Of a DNA stretch of 64,000 bases, positions 39,597 through 49,316 are shown piece by piece. How positions within the stretch are numbered: position 1 is the stretch's first letter; each line of letters starts with the position of its first letter. The position numbers and the translations under genes were made by a program. Under the pieces are notes generated by a model. That model was not told where the DNA came from and searched no databases. It saw only the letters and a program-made list of their open reading frames with translations. Source of the stretch: Spirosomataceae bacterium TFI 002 (GTDB lineage: Bacteria > Bacteroidota > Bacteroidia > Cytophagales > Spirosomataceae); assembly GCA_900230115.1 (NCBI GenBank), contig LT907983.1, positions 2,728,001 to 2,792,000 on the forward strand, given 5' to 3'.

Positions 39597-39670
39597 TGAT
39601 AAATTGAATTTGCTCGCTCCAAAAATACGAATTGTAAGATGCTCTCCTAGAAAGTGGAGTAAAGATTTTA

Positions 39671-42457
39671 CTATTGGAGTACCCAGACTGTTCCTTTCTG
39701 TCTTAAAATTCCTCTTTCGGGGAAATCTTTACTGCGATAGGTAATTACATAAGGGTAAACTGTGGGTGATTGGGTGCGTCCCTTAACCTTGCCATCCCAT
39801 TGGTTTTCAGGGTTGCTACTATCATGCACAAGTTCTCCCCAGCGGTTAAATATTCGTAGGTTGTAATCGTCGATATGGGCATATATGATCTTGAGACTTT
39901 CATTTAACCCGTCCCCATTTGGAGTAATTGCTGTTGGTAATAATATTTTGGGTTCACAACCGTCTCTTGCGTCGGTTTCGTCCTTAGTAAGGCAATCGAA
40001 CTCGTTCGTTATTTCAAGTTTGTAAAGAGAAGGGGCAGCAATAAAAAGCGTATCTATTCCTAATCCACGCTGTATTGTTGAACCAATAGAAGTTGTCCAG
40101 TCGTAAAATAGTGTGTCTCCTCCAGTCGCATTTGCGACAAGGAAAATGGAGTCCTGAGGAATTATTCCGGCATTCAAATCTTTAAAACATAAATAAGTTA
40201 TGTCGGATAAATTTGAGATTGGTGATGGTTTTATATAAATGGAATCTACAATAACTGAATCGGAGCATACAGTTTCTGTTAATTCAATGGCCTTATTTAA
40301 AATTTGATTACTCGCTAACTTTTTTAAGGGTGAAGTATTATAGATTTTAATTGTTAGGGTAATCTTATTCCAACCAAGTTTTGGAAAGGTATAAGCTGCA
40401 GGGCTACCTTTAATCTGAGTGCCATCTTCAAAACTCCAAATTACTTCGTTTCGTAAAGGGCTACAAACGTCCTGAACTTCCAACTCTGTTGCACTATTGA
40501 AACAATTTCCGTTATACGTTGCACTTATGCCTTCCCCATCTTGCTGTTGATTAGCAAATACTACGTTTGGTAATCCAGCTTGACTTGTGCCAGAAACTTC
40601 TACGCCAGGTTTAATGCTTGATGTAACTCTTGTATATCCTATATCTGCAGGCCCTCCTCTTATATCTGGTTGTTGTATAAATGGAACTTCCGTCTCTCCA
40701 TCAATGGCCATATAGATGAATTTTCTGCCGGGGCCATTAACAGGTCCTAGTTTAAGTGCTCCAAAGGCTTCAGTTACTGACTGGTCGATTATGTTAATTG
40801 CTGCAGCGATTTCTGCACCAGTTACTCCTGCAATTAGCGGCAGTTGGAGCAGGAATGACGATTCTCCATTTGTTGGGTCTCCTCTTAGTGTAACATACAG
40901 GAAGTCTCCATTTTCAGAGAATTCGATACCGTACACGTTAGGTGGTCCTGTATATCCAAGAGGGATTTCAATTCTATTGCTTAAGGATGGCGGGCTTGGA
41001 GGCGTTGATGATGGGTTACCTTTGTCCAAATCATAAACTTCAATATAATTTTCTCCGTTTGCATCGGTATAACCTACCGCAATTTTATTGCCTTCTAAGT
41101 TTGTAGAAATATATCCGCTGTAGGATGCATTATTCTCTTTTGGTACCCCTATCGACTGAGAAATGGTACTAGTTCCTGAGCTATCAATCGTTGTAAAAGT
41201 AAAGATATTTGTATCCTGTTCTTGAGAGATCAAAATATAGCCAGTTTCGTCTCCATTTTTTACTGCTGAGACTTTTTCTGTTACTGGGTATGCTATTGGT
41301 ACATTTGTTTCGGTTATAATTCCTTGACCTCCATTATACCTTAAATCAATCGTTGCTCGGGTGAGGATTTTGGTGTCTTTATCAATATAAATGACGTAGT
41401 ACTCGTGATGAGGACATTCATTACAATTGGATTTAGGAACAATTACTATTCCTTGAGAGGCATCAGGATCGGCATTGATAATTGAGTTTCCATTACCATC
41501 TGTAATCAACTCATCATTGCCGTTGTAAATGTTAATACCGTCGGTATAATATGCCAAGCCTCCTGATGGGCCATATACCATTGCCGTAGCCGTATTGGAA
41601 TTTAATGGGTTTGAGCCTGCATTATCTATTGGGGAAACAGTAACATCATTGGGGTCTGTTTCTGGAGTGCCAAATACGTCACCTTCTGAAGCCAAAGAGT
41701 CTTCTTCAATAGGTGGTCCAAAATCAGTTAAAAACTCGATTGTTGCACCATTCCCGAAATACCATTTTTCTGCACCACCACCACTTGCCGCTTGTTGCAA
41801 ACAAAACTTCACAGTAATAGATGCTGTTCGTGAGCAGCCAGTGTTTTCATTAGTTACTTCTACAGAATAACAGCCACTTGAATCAACATCTATAGTTCGC
41901 GATGTGTCTCCGGTTGGGTACCATAAATAACTATAATTTCCAATAGGTAATGTTCCTTTGTATGGGTTAAGCTTAAGCGTATTTCCTCCACATACTGTAG
42001 TGTCAGCTTTTGGCTTATCGTTAAACATTGGTCTTTGTGGATAGGTGCCAACGTTGACATTAAAGCTTTCAGTAACAGTACTAGGGTTTGTATTGCTATT
42101 TGTCGTTTTTGTTAAAGAAACTGTATAAACACCTTCACTAATAAAATTATGGTTTATACTTCTTACATCAGTATAGCTACCGGCATCTAATGGGTTGCTT
42201 GGGTTAACAATATCCCAAACCCAATTGCTTGAACTTGTATCTGTGTCAAAGAAAAATGACGGTCGAATACAGCTCATATCTGGAGTTTCGCCACCTCCTC
42301 CCGTGCCGCCACCTCCGGTAGAAGGTGTGCCTGGTGAATAGTCTACTACACAATGTTGTGGAGATTGATAGATTTGACCCATCGCAAAACTCGAAGTACT
42401 AACCAGAAGTGTGGTTAATAACAAGTTTTTTAGATATGTTTCAATACTTTGGGTCAT
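39671..42457 (-). CDS. Large secreted T9SS type B protein with PKD-like and beta-propeller regions
   Basis: A 928-residue surface or secreted protein. Signal peptide (ending SSFAMGQ) and a Gly-rich linker precede a PKD-like module (about 60-150), and an Ig-like module (about 150-215). A propeller-like region opens at [13 protein letters not shown] and contains the familiar [13 protein letters not shown] and SQGIVIVPK words of Bacteroidota propeller proteins. More PKD modules follow. The last 85 residues are the type B sorting domain: [44 protein letters not shown]. It is divergent from a PorP/SprF gene, the usual partner of such cargo. Binding target unknown. Confidence 0.88.
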   Translation of the reverse strand: MTQSIETYLKNLLLTTLLVSTSSFAMGQIYQSPQHCVVDYSPGTPSTGGGGTGGGGETPDMSCIRPSFFFDTDTSSSNWVWDIVNPSNPLDAGSYTDVRSINHNFISEGVYTVSLTKTTNSNTNPSTVTESFNVNVGTYPQRPMFNDKPKADTTVCGGNTLKLNPYKGTLPIGNYSYLWYPTGDTSRTIDVDSSGCYSVEVTNENTGCSRTASITVKFCLQQAASGGGAEKWYFGNGATIEFLTDFGPPIEEDSLASEGDVFGTPETDPNDVTVSPIDNAGSNPLNSNTATAMVYGPSGGLAYYTDGINIYNGNDELITDGNGNSIINADPDASQGIVIVPKSNCNECPHHEYYVIYIDKDTKILTRATIDLRYNGGQGIITETNVPIAYPVTEKVSAVKNGDETGYILISQEQDTNIFTFTTIDSSGTSTISQSIGVPKENNASYSGYISTNLEGNKIAVGYTDANGENYIEVYDLDKGNPSSTPPSPPSLSNRIEIPLGYTGPPNVYGIEFSENGDFLYVTLRGDPTNGESSFLLQLPLIAGVTGAEIAAAINIIDQSVTEAFGALKLGPVNGPGRKFIYMAIDGETEVPFIQQPDIRGGPADIGYTRVTSSIKPGVEVSGTSQAGLPNVVFANQQQDGEGISATYNGNCFNSATELEVQDVCSPLRNEVIWSFEDGTQIKGSPAAYTFPKLGWNKITLTIKIYNTSPLKKLASNQILNKAIELTETVCSDSVIVDSIYIKPSPISNLSDITYLCFKDLNAGIIPQDSIFLVANATGGDTLFYDWTTSIGSTIQRGLGIDTLFIAAPSLYKLEITNEFDCLTKDETDARDGCEPKILLPTAITPNGDGLNESLKIIYAHIDDYNLRIFNRWGELVHDSSNPENQWDGKVKGRTQSPTVYPYVITYRSKDFPERGILRQKGTVWVLQ

Positions 42458-42681
42458 TAAACGTTTTAGTTTCTACCAAGAAATCAAATCTTGATCCAAA
42501 CCTTTTAAGGTTTACCAGAATAAATGGTAATATCTTTAAAAGGTTTAAAAAAAACGATTTTTGGGCTTGTTTATTTGATTTTATGGCTTAATTTATCCTT
42601 TCATTTATCCATTTTAATAAGCGGTAGCATTTTGGAATGAAATTTGCCCTGAATAAGTGAACTAGGGACATCCCATTTGTT

Positions 42682-43722
42682 ATGAGAAAACTAACATTCA
42701 TATTATTTCTAACTGCGTTAGCTGGGAGCGTGAAAGCTCAAGATCCACAGTTTTCGCAATTTTATGCTGCACCGCTATATCACAATCCTGCTTTTGCGGG
42801 AAGTGCTTATGCACCAAGGGTGATGTTTAATTACCGAAATCAATGGCCTTCTTTGGGAGCCAATTTTGTCACAAATGTTATCACAATCGATGCATATGCC
42901 GAAAAGCTAAATAGTGGATTTGGGATTATGTTTTTGGATGATCAACAAGGAAGCAATAGGCTAAAGTCTACTGAGTTTTCTGGTTTTTATTCTTACCAAA
43001 TGAATCTTATTGATGATCACTTTATAAGGTTTGGTGCCCAAGCAACATATTCCAATAGAGGGTTTAATCCGATTGGGTTGACTTTTGGAGATCAATTTAA
43101 TAATAGTGGTTATACTGGTAATCCAACCAATGATCCATTGGCTAATTCGGCTAATATTCAACCAGTCAATTTTGTTGACTTTGGAGCTGGTTTACTTTAT
43201 TATAACCCTAAAGCGTTTTTAGGAGTTGCGGTAAATCACTTAACTGAGCCTACTATGAATTTTTTAGGGTCTGGTACTGGAGATGTATTACCACGAAAAA
43301 TAACTGTGAACGGAGGGTTTAATGTTCCTTTAGATAATTCATTCTCGAGTGCAGGAAACATTGATAAAGAATTTACACTTACCCCTGCATTTCTTTTTAA
43401 GCAGCAAGGTAAATTTTCTCAGCTGGATTTAGGAGCATATGTGACATATACACCATTGACTTTGGGTTTATGGTACAGAGGTATTCCTATTAAAAAGCAA
43501 GAAACAACCAGAGCCAATCATGATGCCTTGATTGCCTTATTAGGTTTTAGATTCGATAGCTTTTCTATTGGTTATAGCTATGATCTTACTATTTCGGGAC
43601 TCGGAGCTTCGTCGGGAGGTGCTCATGAATTGTCTATCTCATATCAGTTTGAAGCATTCGAAAGTGAAAAGAATCCTCATATAAGAAGAAGGAAAAAAGC
43701 ACTGTCTTGTCCGAAGTTTTAA
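42682..43722 (+). CDS. PorP/SprF family outer-membrane protein of type IX secretion
   Basis: A 346-residue barrel protein with signal peptide (ending AGSVKAQ). The opening DPQFSQFYAAPLYHNPAFAG is the hallmark of the PorP/SprF family, as are FNYRNQWPSLG and the C-terminal SIGYSYDLTISGLG followed by a final HELSISYQF strand. SprF-type proteins help the T9SS export and anchor cargo with type B C-terminal domains. The cargo is probably the divergent 928-residue protein. A short basic tail (IRRRKKALSCPKF) follows the barrel and should face the periplasm. Confidence 0.94.
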   Translation: MRKLTFILFLTALAGSVKAQDPQFSQFYAAPLYHNPAFAGSAYAPRVMFNYRNQWPSLGANFVTNVITIDAYAEKLNSGFGIMFLDDQQGSNRLKSTEFSGFYSYQMNLIDDHFIRFGAQATYSNRGFNPIGLTFGDQFNNSGYTGNPTNDPLANSANIQPVNFVDFGAGLLYYNPKAFLGVAVNHLTEPTMNFLGSGTGDVLPRKITVNGGFNVPLDNSFSSAGNIDKEFTLTPAFLFKQQGKFSQLDLGAYVTYTPLTLGLWYRGIPIKKQETTRANHDALIALLGFRFDSFSIGYSYDLTISGLGASSGGAHELSISYQFEAFESEKNPHIRRRKKALSCPKF

Positions 43723-43745
43723 AATTTCGAAAATTGCATATTAAT

Positions 43746-43776
43746 AAAGGCTTGGGATTCTCAAGCCTTTTTCTTT
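43746..43776 (+). terminator. Rho-independent terminator after the PorP/SprF gene
   Basis: A 9-bp stem (AAAGGCTTG with CAAGCCTTT) is followed by TTCTTTT. It lies 24 bases after the stop and 38 bases before the next gene, the amino acid permease, on the same strand. Confidence 0.85.
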
Positions 43777-43813
43777 TATATTGCGTGTTCGCTAATCAAA
43801 CCCTGAATACAAT

Positions 43814-45271
43814 ATGGCATCTAAGCTTTGGGCAAGAAAGCCCATCAAACAATTAATAGGCGAAGCCTCTGACGGCAAAAACGAACTCACAAGGTCACTT
43901 TCGGCAACTAGTTTGGTTGCTTTGGGTATTGGAGCAATAATTGGAGCGGGTTTATTCTCCTTAACTGGTATAGCTGCAGCTAATCACGCAGGTCCAGCAG
44001 TCACCCTTTCTTTTGTTTTGGCTGGTATAGGCTGTGCATTTGCAGGTTTGTGTTATGCGGAGTTTGCATCTATGATTCCAACTGCGGGTAGTGCATATAC
44101 ATATTCTTATGCTACATTAGGTGAATTTGTAGCTTGGATAATTGGTTGGGATTTGGTTTTGGAATATGCCCTTGGTGCAGCAACTGTTGCTGTGTCTTGG
44201 TCTCAATATTTATTGGAACTACTAAGTTCCCTGGGAATTCATTTACCTGTTCAACTAATTTGTTCTCCATTTGAAACCATCAACCTAAGTGATGGAACTG
44301 TAGTGAATGGTGGATTGATAAACCTTCCTGCAATTTTTATTGTGGTGCTTTTATCATTGCTTTTGATTCGAGGTACAAGTGGTTCTGCCAAAATGAACAA
44401 TATACTTGTGATTTTGAAGCTTGCTGTTGTCTTCATGTTCATCATACTAGGTTGGAAATTCATGGATCCTGCTAATCATACGCCTTTTATTCCAGATAAT
44501 ACGGGAGTAAGAGGGCAATTTGGATGGTCAGGGATTGCGGCAGGAGCTGCCGTTGTATTTTTCGCTTTTATCGGTTTTGACGCGGTATCTACTGCGGCTC
44601 AAGAAGCAAAAGATCCCCAGCGAACTATGCCAATAGGAATCCTTGGTTCATTGGTTGTATGTACCATACTGTACGTACTTTTCTCTTATGTAATGACAGG
44701 CTTGGTTCCTTTTACGGTATTTGCAAATGACGCTAAACCTGCTGCAACTGCATTTGCTCAAACAGGGTATGATTTCCTTCAAAAAGGACTTATTATAGCT
44801 ATTCTTGCTGGTTACACATCTGTAATGCTTGTAATGTTATTAGGTCAGAGTAGAGTATTTTACTCTATGAGTAAGGATGGGTTATTGCCTAAGTTCTTTG
44901 GAGATGTACACCCAAAATTTCGCTCTCCATGGAAAACTAATCTATTCTTTATGGGTTTTGTGTCCATTTTTGCTGGTTTTGTTCCAGTAAGTGATCTAGG
45001 TCATATGGTAAGTATAGGTACTTTATTTGCTTTTGCCTTGGTTTGTTTTGGTGTATGGATAATGAGAATCAAGCAACCGGATCTACCTAGAGCATTTAAG
45101 ACGCCATTTGTGCCAGTGATCCCTATACTAGGAATTTTGGTTTGTGTATATTTAATGACATCATTACCTATAGAAGCTTGGTATAGGCTATCTTTATGGC
45201 TAGGGCTTGGTTTGGCTATTTATTTCTTTTATGGAAGGAATCATAGTAAACTTAACAATGACAAAGATTAA
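43814..45271 (+). CDS. APC-family amino acid permease
   Basis: A 485-residue inner-membrane transporter with about 12-14 helices. LVALGIGAIIGAGLFSLTGIAA (about residues 35-56) is the unwound first helix of the APC fold; FFAFIGFDAVSTAAQEAKDPQRTMP near residue 250 is the second signature, typical of the cationic amino acid transporter (CAT/YfnA) branch. Substrate is probably a basic or branched amino acid, but the sequence does not fix it. Hairpins on both sides suggest it is transcribed alone. Confidence 0.9.
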   Translation: MASKLWARKPIKQLIGEASDGKNELTRSLSATSLVALGIGAIIGAGLFSLTGIAAANHAGPAVTLSFVLAGIGCAFAGLCYAEFASMIPTAGSAYTYSYATLGEFVAWIIGWDLVLEYALGAATVAVSWSQYLLELLSSLGIHLPVQLICSPFETINLSDGTVVNGGLINLPAIFIVVLLSLLLIRGTSGSAKMNNILVILKLAVVFMFIILGWKFMDPANHTPFIPDNTGVRGQFGWSGIAAGAAVVFFAFIGFDAVSTAAQEAKDPQRTMPIGILGSLVVCTILYVLFSYVMTGLVPFTVFANDAKPAATAFAQTGYDFLQKGLIIAILAGYTSVMLVMLLGQSRVFYSMSKDGLLPKFFGDVHPKFRSPWKTNLFFMGFVSIFAGFVPVSDLGHMVSIGTLFAFALVCFGVWIMRIKQPDLPRAFKTPFVPVIPILGILVCVYLMTSLPIEAWYRLSLWLGLGLAIYFFYGRNHSKLNNDKD

Positions 45272-45289
45272 TAATTTGCAATACTTCTC

Positions 45290-45315
45290 TCCTGCGAAAT
45301 TTTGATTTCGCAGGA
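45290..45315 (+). terminator. Terminator-like hairpin after the APC permease
   Basis: A perfect 11-bp stem (TCCTGCGAAAT with ATTTCGCAGGA) and 4-base loop lie 18 bases after the stop. The following sequence (ATTCACTTTACTTTTC) is T-rich but has no clean T run, so its strength is uncertain. Confidence 0.65.
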
Positions 45316-45360
45316 ATTCACTTTACTTTTCAACAATCTATCAATCCAATTTAGAAAACT

Positions 45361-46947
45361 ATGTTATTAAACTTTATCAATTCTCTTTTGCTCTTCTTTC
45401 AAGAACCAGTAGAAATGGGTCTCGACGAACGAATCAATGAAGCTTTTACACCGGTTTCAGAAGGTTGGCAATCAATTGTACTTTACCCAATATTTGGTGT
45501 TCCTATTGTTTTACTGATTTTGGTACTTGGTGCTACATTTTTCACTGTTTATTTTTCTTTTATTAATATCAGAAGGTTTCCTCTTGCTATTCAAGTTGTT
45601 CGTGGGAAATTTGATGCTATCGAGCAAGGAGCTGAGCCCGTAAACACCTCCAACTTAAATGTTGTTGATGGAGATATTGTAGATACAATTAGGATTGAAG
45701 GACATGAAGGTGAGGTTAGTCATTTTCAAGCATTGGCTACAGCGGTTTCTGGAACAGTTGGTTTAGGTAATATTGCTGGTGTTGCATTGGCAATTGCACT
45801 TGGCGGGCCAGGAGCTACCTTTTGGATGATTATTTGTGGACTTATTGGTATGTCAACAAAGTTTGTTGAGTGTACACTTGGTGTAAAGTATCGTGACGTT
45901 GGAGCTGATGGTACTGTTTATGGTGGTCCTATGTATTACCTTACTAAAGGTTTCAATGAGATAGGAATGAAAGGTGCAGGAAAGGTATTGGCTGTTATTT
46001 TTGCAGTTCTATGCGTAGGAGCATCATTTGGTGGAGGAAACGCTGCCCAGTCAAATCAAGCTGCTTCTCAAATAGCATCAATGATTGGATGGCAAAGCGG
46101 AAGCTCAGGAACAGTAATCGGAGTGGTATTGGCCATTATAGTAGGAATTGTTATCATTGGAGGAATTAAGAGAATCGCTCAAGTAACTGAAAAAGTTGTT
46201 CCATTTATGGCGGCAATTTATGTAGGAGCTTGCTTGTTTATCATTTTTGCCAATTTCTCATATATTGATGATGCGTTTGGATTGATTTTTACAAATGCAT
46301 TTACACCAGAAGCTGGTATTGGTGGATTGTTTGGTGTAATGATTGTTGGTTTTCAACGTGCTGCCTTTTCTAATGAGGCAGGTGCGGGATCTGCATCTAT
46401 TGCCCACTCCGCGGTAAGAACAAACTATCCAGCATCTGAAGGGATTGTTGCACTTCTTGAGCCATTTATTGATACAGTAGTAATATGCACAATGACTGCA
46501 CTTGTGATTATTATGTATAATAGCACTGGTGTTTTTGATTATGGTGTTGCAGAAGTAATAATAGATGGTCAAACAGTAGAAGGTTCAGTGCTTACATCAA
46601 TGGCATTTGCATCAGTTATTCCATGGTTTCCATACATTCTTACACTAGCAATTGTACTTTTTGCTATATCGACAATGATATCTTGGTCATATTACGGATT
46701 GCAAGCTTGGATGTTCCTTTTTGGAAAAAGTAGAGCGGCGGACCTTTCTTACAAAGTTCTCTTTTTGATATTCATAGTAATAGGGGCTGCAGCGAATATG
46801 TCAGCAGTATGGGGTTTTTCAGATGCAATGATTCTTGCACTTGTTTTCCCAAATATGATAGGTTTATTCTTCTTATTCCCTAAGGTAAAAGAAGAAATGA
46901 ATCGTTATTTAGACGCAATTGGAGTTAAGAAATTCTTTAAAGGTTAA
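45361..46947 (+). CDS. Alanine/glycine:cation symporter (AgcS family)
   Basis: The 528-residue inner-membrane protein takes up alanine or glycine with Na+ or H+. The family signatures are visible: [22 protein letters not shown] near residue 122, [11 protein letters not shown], and [22 protein letters not shown] near residue 335. About 10 helices. It follows the APC permease and precedes a convergent class IV aminotransferase that may act on amino acids such as D-alanine, a loose functional grouping. Signal-like N-terminus is the first membrane segment. Confidence 0.93.
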   Translation: MLLNFINSLLLFFQEPVEMGLDERINEAFTPVSEGWQSIVLYPIFGVPIVLLILVLGATFFTVYFSFINIRRFPLAIQVVRGKFDAIEQGAEPVNTSNLNVVDGDIVDTIRIEGHEGEVSHFQALATAVSGTVGLGNIAGVALAIALGGPGATFWMIICGLIGMSTKFVECTLGVKYRDVGADGTVYGGPMYYLTKGFNEIGMKGAGKVLAVIFAVLCVGASFGGGNAAQSNQAASQIASMIGWQSGSSGTVIGVVLAIIVGIVIIGGIKRIAQVTEKVVPFMAAIYVGACLFIIFANFSYIDDAFGLIFTNAFTPEAGIGGLFGVMIVGFQRAAFSNEAGAGSASIAHSAVRTNYPASEGIVALLEPFIDTVVICTMTALVIIMYNSTGVFDYGVAEVIIDGQTVEGSVLTSMAFASVIPWFPYILTLAIVLFAISTMISWSYYGLQAWMFLFGKSRAADLSYKVLFLIFIVIGAAANMSAVWGFSDAMILALVFPNMIGLFFLFPKVKEEMNRYLDAIGVKKFFKG

Positions 46948-46953
46948 ATATTT

Positions 46954-46990
46954 AAGTGGTAGAGCTCCTTTATGGGTTCTACCACTTTTT
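46954..46990. terminator. Bidirectional terminator between AgcS and aminotransferase genes
   Basis: A 10-bp stem (AAGTGGTAGA with TCTACCACTT, 46954-46963 and 46978-46987) is followed by T residues on the plus strand and by an AAATATTT stretch on the minus strand. Its right arm encodes the final codons and stop of the convergent aminotransferase gene. Confidence 0.8.
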
Positions 46991-47800
46991 CACCATTTCG
47001 TCAATTAGCTTTTGGAGAAATTGCGTTTTTTGACCTACCTCCCCATTACCAATTAACTTGTCGTCGATTTTAGTAATTGGCATAACCCTCTTTGTAGAGC
47101 TTGTTGTGAAAATCTCGTCGGCATTTATAAACTCCTCTAAAGTAACTGGCCTTTCTTCAATTTTGAAGTGTGGTTTTGCTAGTTCTAGCACAGTTTGACG
47201 AGTAATACCATTCAGTATGTTTTCATTGGGGGTGATAAGTAAGTTATCCTTAAAATGGAAAATGTTACTTCGGCTTAATTCGCTTACCTCACCGTTTTTA
47301 TGATACAGAACATCACTAGCACCAGCTTTTTTTATTTCAGGTTGTAATATTAGTAAGTGCTTATAATCTGTGCTTTTTATTGCTGGTATATCGCGTACGA
47401 ATTCATAGGTTATAACACTCATTCCAGTCGTATAAGATGATGCGGTAACATAGTGAATGTCTTCACTTATAATTAATAAGTTTGACTGCGTCACAGAAAT
47501 GCTATCTTCGGCATAGCCGCCAGTCAAAACAAACCTGATTGCACACTCTTCAAGGCCGCTTAGTTTAATTAACTTTTCTACAACCTCAAAGGCCTCTTTC
47601 TTGTTTAATGGGCTTGAAATCCCCATTCTTTTGGCAGAGTTTTCATACCTAGCCCAATACATGTCCCATTGAAATGGCTTGCCGTTGTAGGTTCTGAAGT
47701 AATCAAATAGTCCGTATCCACGAAGTAAACCTAGGTCACTAATGTGGATATTTGTATCGCTAGTAGGAGCGATTTTTCCGTTAAAGAAACAATGATGCAT
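46979..47800 (-). CDS. Class IV PLP aminotransferase (D-amino acid transaminase / IlvE / aminodeoxychorismate lyase group)
   Basis: A 273-residue fold-type IV PLP enzyme. The catalytic lysine is in AIKSTDYKHLL (about residue 150), the PLP-binding Glu in GEVSELSRSNIFHF, and the phosphate-binding turn in LNGITRQTVLELA and TTSSTKRVMPIT. The family includes branched-chain and D-amino acid aminotransferases and aminodeoxychorismate lyase; the sequence alone does not separate them for me. The short length (273 against about 300-350 for IlvE) fits the D-amino acid or ADC-lyase branches better. Confidence 0.85.
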   Translation of the reverse strand: MHHCFFNGKIAPTSDTNIHISDLGLLRGYGLFDYFRTYNGKPFQWDMYWARYENSAKRMGISSPLNKKEAFEVVEKLIKLSGLEECAIRFVLTGGYAEDSISVTQSNLLIISEDIHYVTASSYTTGMSVITYEFVRDIPAIKSTDYKHLLILQPEIKKAGASDVLYHKNGEVSELSRSNIFHFKDNLLITPNENILNGITRQTVLELAKPHFKIEERPVTLEEFINADEIFTTSSTKRVMPITKIDDKLIGNGEVGQKTQFLQKLIDEMVKKW

Positions 47801-47896
47801 TAGGATATTTTAATATTCAAAATTAACATTCTAGGCGAAGGAAACAATCAACCTTTTAATCGAAATTTTGGGGAATAGTGTTCTGTATCCTTTTTT

Positions 47897-47930
47897 TTGT
47901 ACAAAAAATCCGCCATTTTTACGTGTACAA
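47897..47930. promoter_or_regulatory. Paired palindromic boxes upstream of the DUF349 gene
   Basis: TTGTACAA, a perfect 8-base palindrome, lies at 47897-47904 and the near copy GTGTACAA at 47923-47930. Their centres are 26 bases apart, or about two and a half helical turns, and the second ends 38 bases before the ATG. This could be an operator or part of the promoter. I do not recognise a regulator for it. Confidence 0.3.
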
Positions 47931-47968
47931 TAAATTCCTAACACTCAAGCCATTTTCAATAAAGAAAT

Positions 47969-49249
47969 ATGAAAGGCGTTACTTTAGAAAACGAATACGC
48001 TTACATCAAAGATAGTAAGGTATTTTTAAAAGGGTATTTGGATATGCCCGACAGACAAATAGGAGAAGTAAAAAGAACAGAAGAAGAAGCTTTTCAGTAC
48101 TTTGTTAACCGCTATGAAATTGCTACCAACAAGGTAGATCAACTAGAAAAAGAAATAGAAGAAGCTCAAAACAAGGGCTCTTATCTTACTAAGCTGCTTC
48201 AGCTTAGAAAAAGGTTATACAATTTTGATGGGATCGGTGACTTTTTACCTCTTTTAAAAAGATTGGATGAAAAAGAAGAAATCCTGAATGGTCTAATTGC
48301 CGAAAATCAAGAAAACAACTTGCAGATTAAGCAAGCTTTACTTGAAGAGGCTAAAAAGTACGAAGATAGTACCGACTGGATGCCTTCTTCAGATGCTTTA
48401 CAAGATATTCGTACTCGTTGGATAAGAACGGGACCGGTAGATAAAGATCGGAACGATGAACTTGAAGAAGCATTTAAACTCATTCTTGATAACTTTTACC
48501 AACGTAGAAAGACCTTCTTTGATGAGCAAAATAGACAAATAGACGAAGGCAAGGCAAGACTCGAAGAGTTGATCGAGTTGGCTCGTATGCTTGTTAGAAA
48601 CAAAGATATTGATCAGGCTTTTGAAGATATGAAAAGCTATCAACGTGAGTGGAAGGAGATTGATGTTGTTCCGCCAAAGTTGGTAAAGTTTTTATATCGC
48701 AAGTTCCGTCAATACAATACTTATTTCTATGAAAAATATGCCAAAGAGAAAGGCATAGAAGTAAAGAAAAGAGTAGATCCTCGAGTAGAGTCACAATTGA
48801 AAATGATGAAGGAGGCTGAAAGGCTTTCAAGTGCAGAAAATGAAGAAATTTTTAATGCAACATCTGCAGCAAAGGTATTACTCAATGAGTGGAAGAAAGT
48901 AAGAGTTCCTTCTCACCTAGCCGACAGGAATGTTGCAGAGCGTTTCCGTTCTGCTTGTGATAAGATTTTTGAATTAAGCTATCTTATGAAAGTTGTTACG
49001 CGTAAGCATCCAACTTTCAACTTTTACACTGACGAGCAAAAAATTGCAGTTAAGTATCGTGAGATGGAAAATATCGTTCGTAGAGCGAGAACAGATTTAG
49101 AAGAATTGGTAAGCAATTCTCAAAATGCCGGTTCCAATATGGGAGAGGATATGGAAAGAATGATGATGAATAACCTTAAAACTCAGAAAAGAAAACTACT
49201 TATGAAAGAGGTTATTCTTGAAGAGATTCGTCAGAAAACCAGCAAATAA
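47969..49249 (+). CDS. DUF349 coiled-coil protein
   Basis: A 426-residue, highly charged helical protein. Three DUF349 repeats can be picked out by their common form of a Trp, then a basic or Pro-containing turn, then a long helix: WIRTGPVDKDRNDELEEAF (about 150), WKEIDVVPPKLVKFLYRKF (about 230) and WKKVRVPSHLADRNVAERF (about 310). The N-terminal 140 residues form a coiled coil. No signal peptide, so cytoplasmic. In enterobacteria the unrelated-length DUF349 protein YfbR/YccJ-type names do not apply; function in Bacteroidota is unknown. A strong terminator follows. Confidence 0.8.
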   Translation: MKGVTLENEYAYIKDSKVFLKGYLDMPDRQIGEVKRTEEEAFQYFVNRYEIATNKVDQLEKEIEEAQNKGSYLTKLLQLRKRLYNFDGIGDFLPLLKRLDEKEEILNGLIAENQENNLQIKQALLEEAKKYEDSTDWMPSSDALQDIRTRWIRTGPVDKDRNDELEEAFKLILDNFYQRRKTFFDEQNRQIDEGKARLEELIELARMLVRNKDIDQAFEDMKSYQREWKEIDVVPPKLVKFLYRKFRQYNTYFYEKYAKEKGIEVKKRVDPRVESQLKMMKEAERLSSAENEEIFNATSAAKVLLNEWKKVRVPSHLADRNVAERFRSACDKIFELSYLMKVVTRKHPTFNFYTDEQKIAVKYREMENIVRRARTDLEELVSNSQNAGSNMGEDMERMMMNNLKTQKRKLLMKEVILEEIRQKTSK

Positions 49250-49267
49250 AAATATAAATAGAGGAAG

Positions 49268-49303
49268 GAAGGCAAGGCCATTTCGGCCTTGCCTTCTTTA
49301 TTA
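49268..49303 (+). terminator. Rho-independent terminator after the DUF349 gene
   Basis: A perfect 12-bp stem (GAAGGCAAGGCC with GGCCTTGCCTTC) with a 5-base loop is followed by TTTATTA. It ends only 20 bases before the ATG of the next operon, so that operon either has a promoter overlapping the hairpin or uses read-through. Confidence 0.88.
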
Positions 49304-49316
49304 AATACCTACTCCG

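Noticed and set aside
40716-41036. 106-residue plus-strand frame inside the 928-residue T9SS cargo gene
   Set aside because: Antisense shadow in a clearly coding region with no signal or motif.
46258-46572. 104-residue Cys- and Asn-rich minus-strand frame
   Set aside because: It is antisense to the conserved AgcS symporter and its composition comes from that gene's codons.
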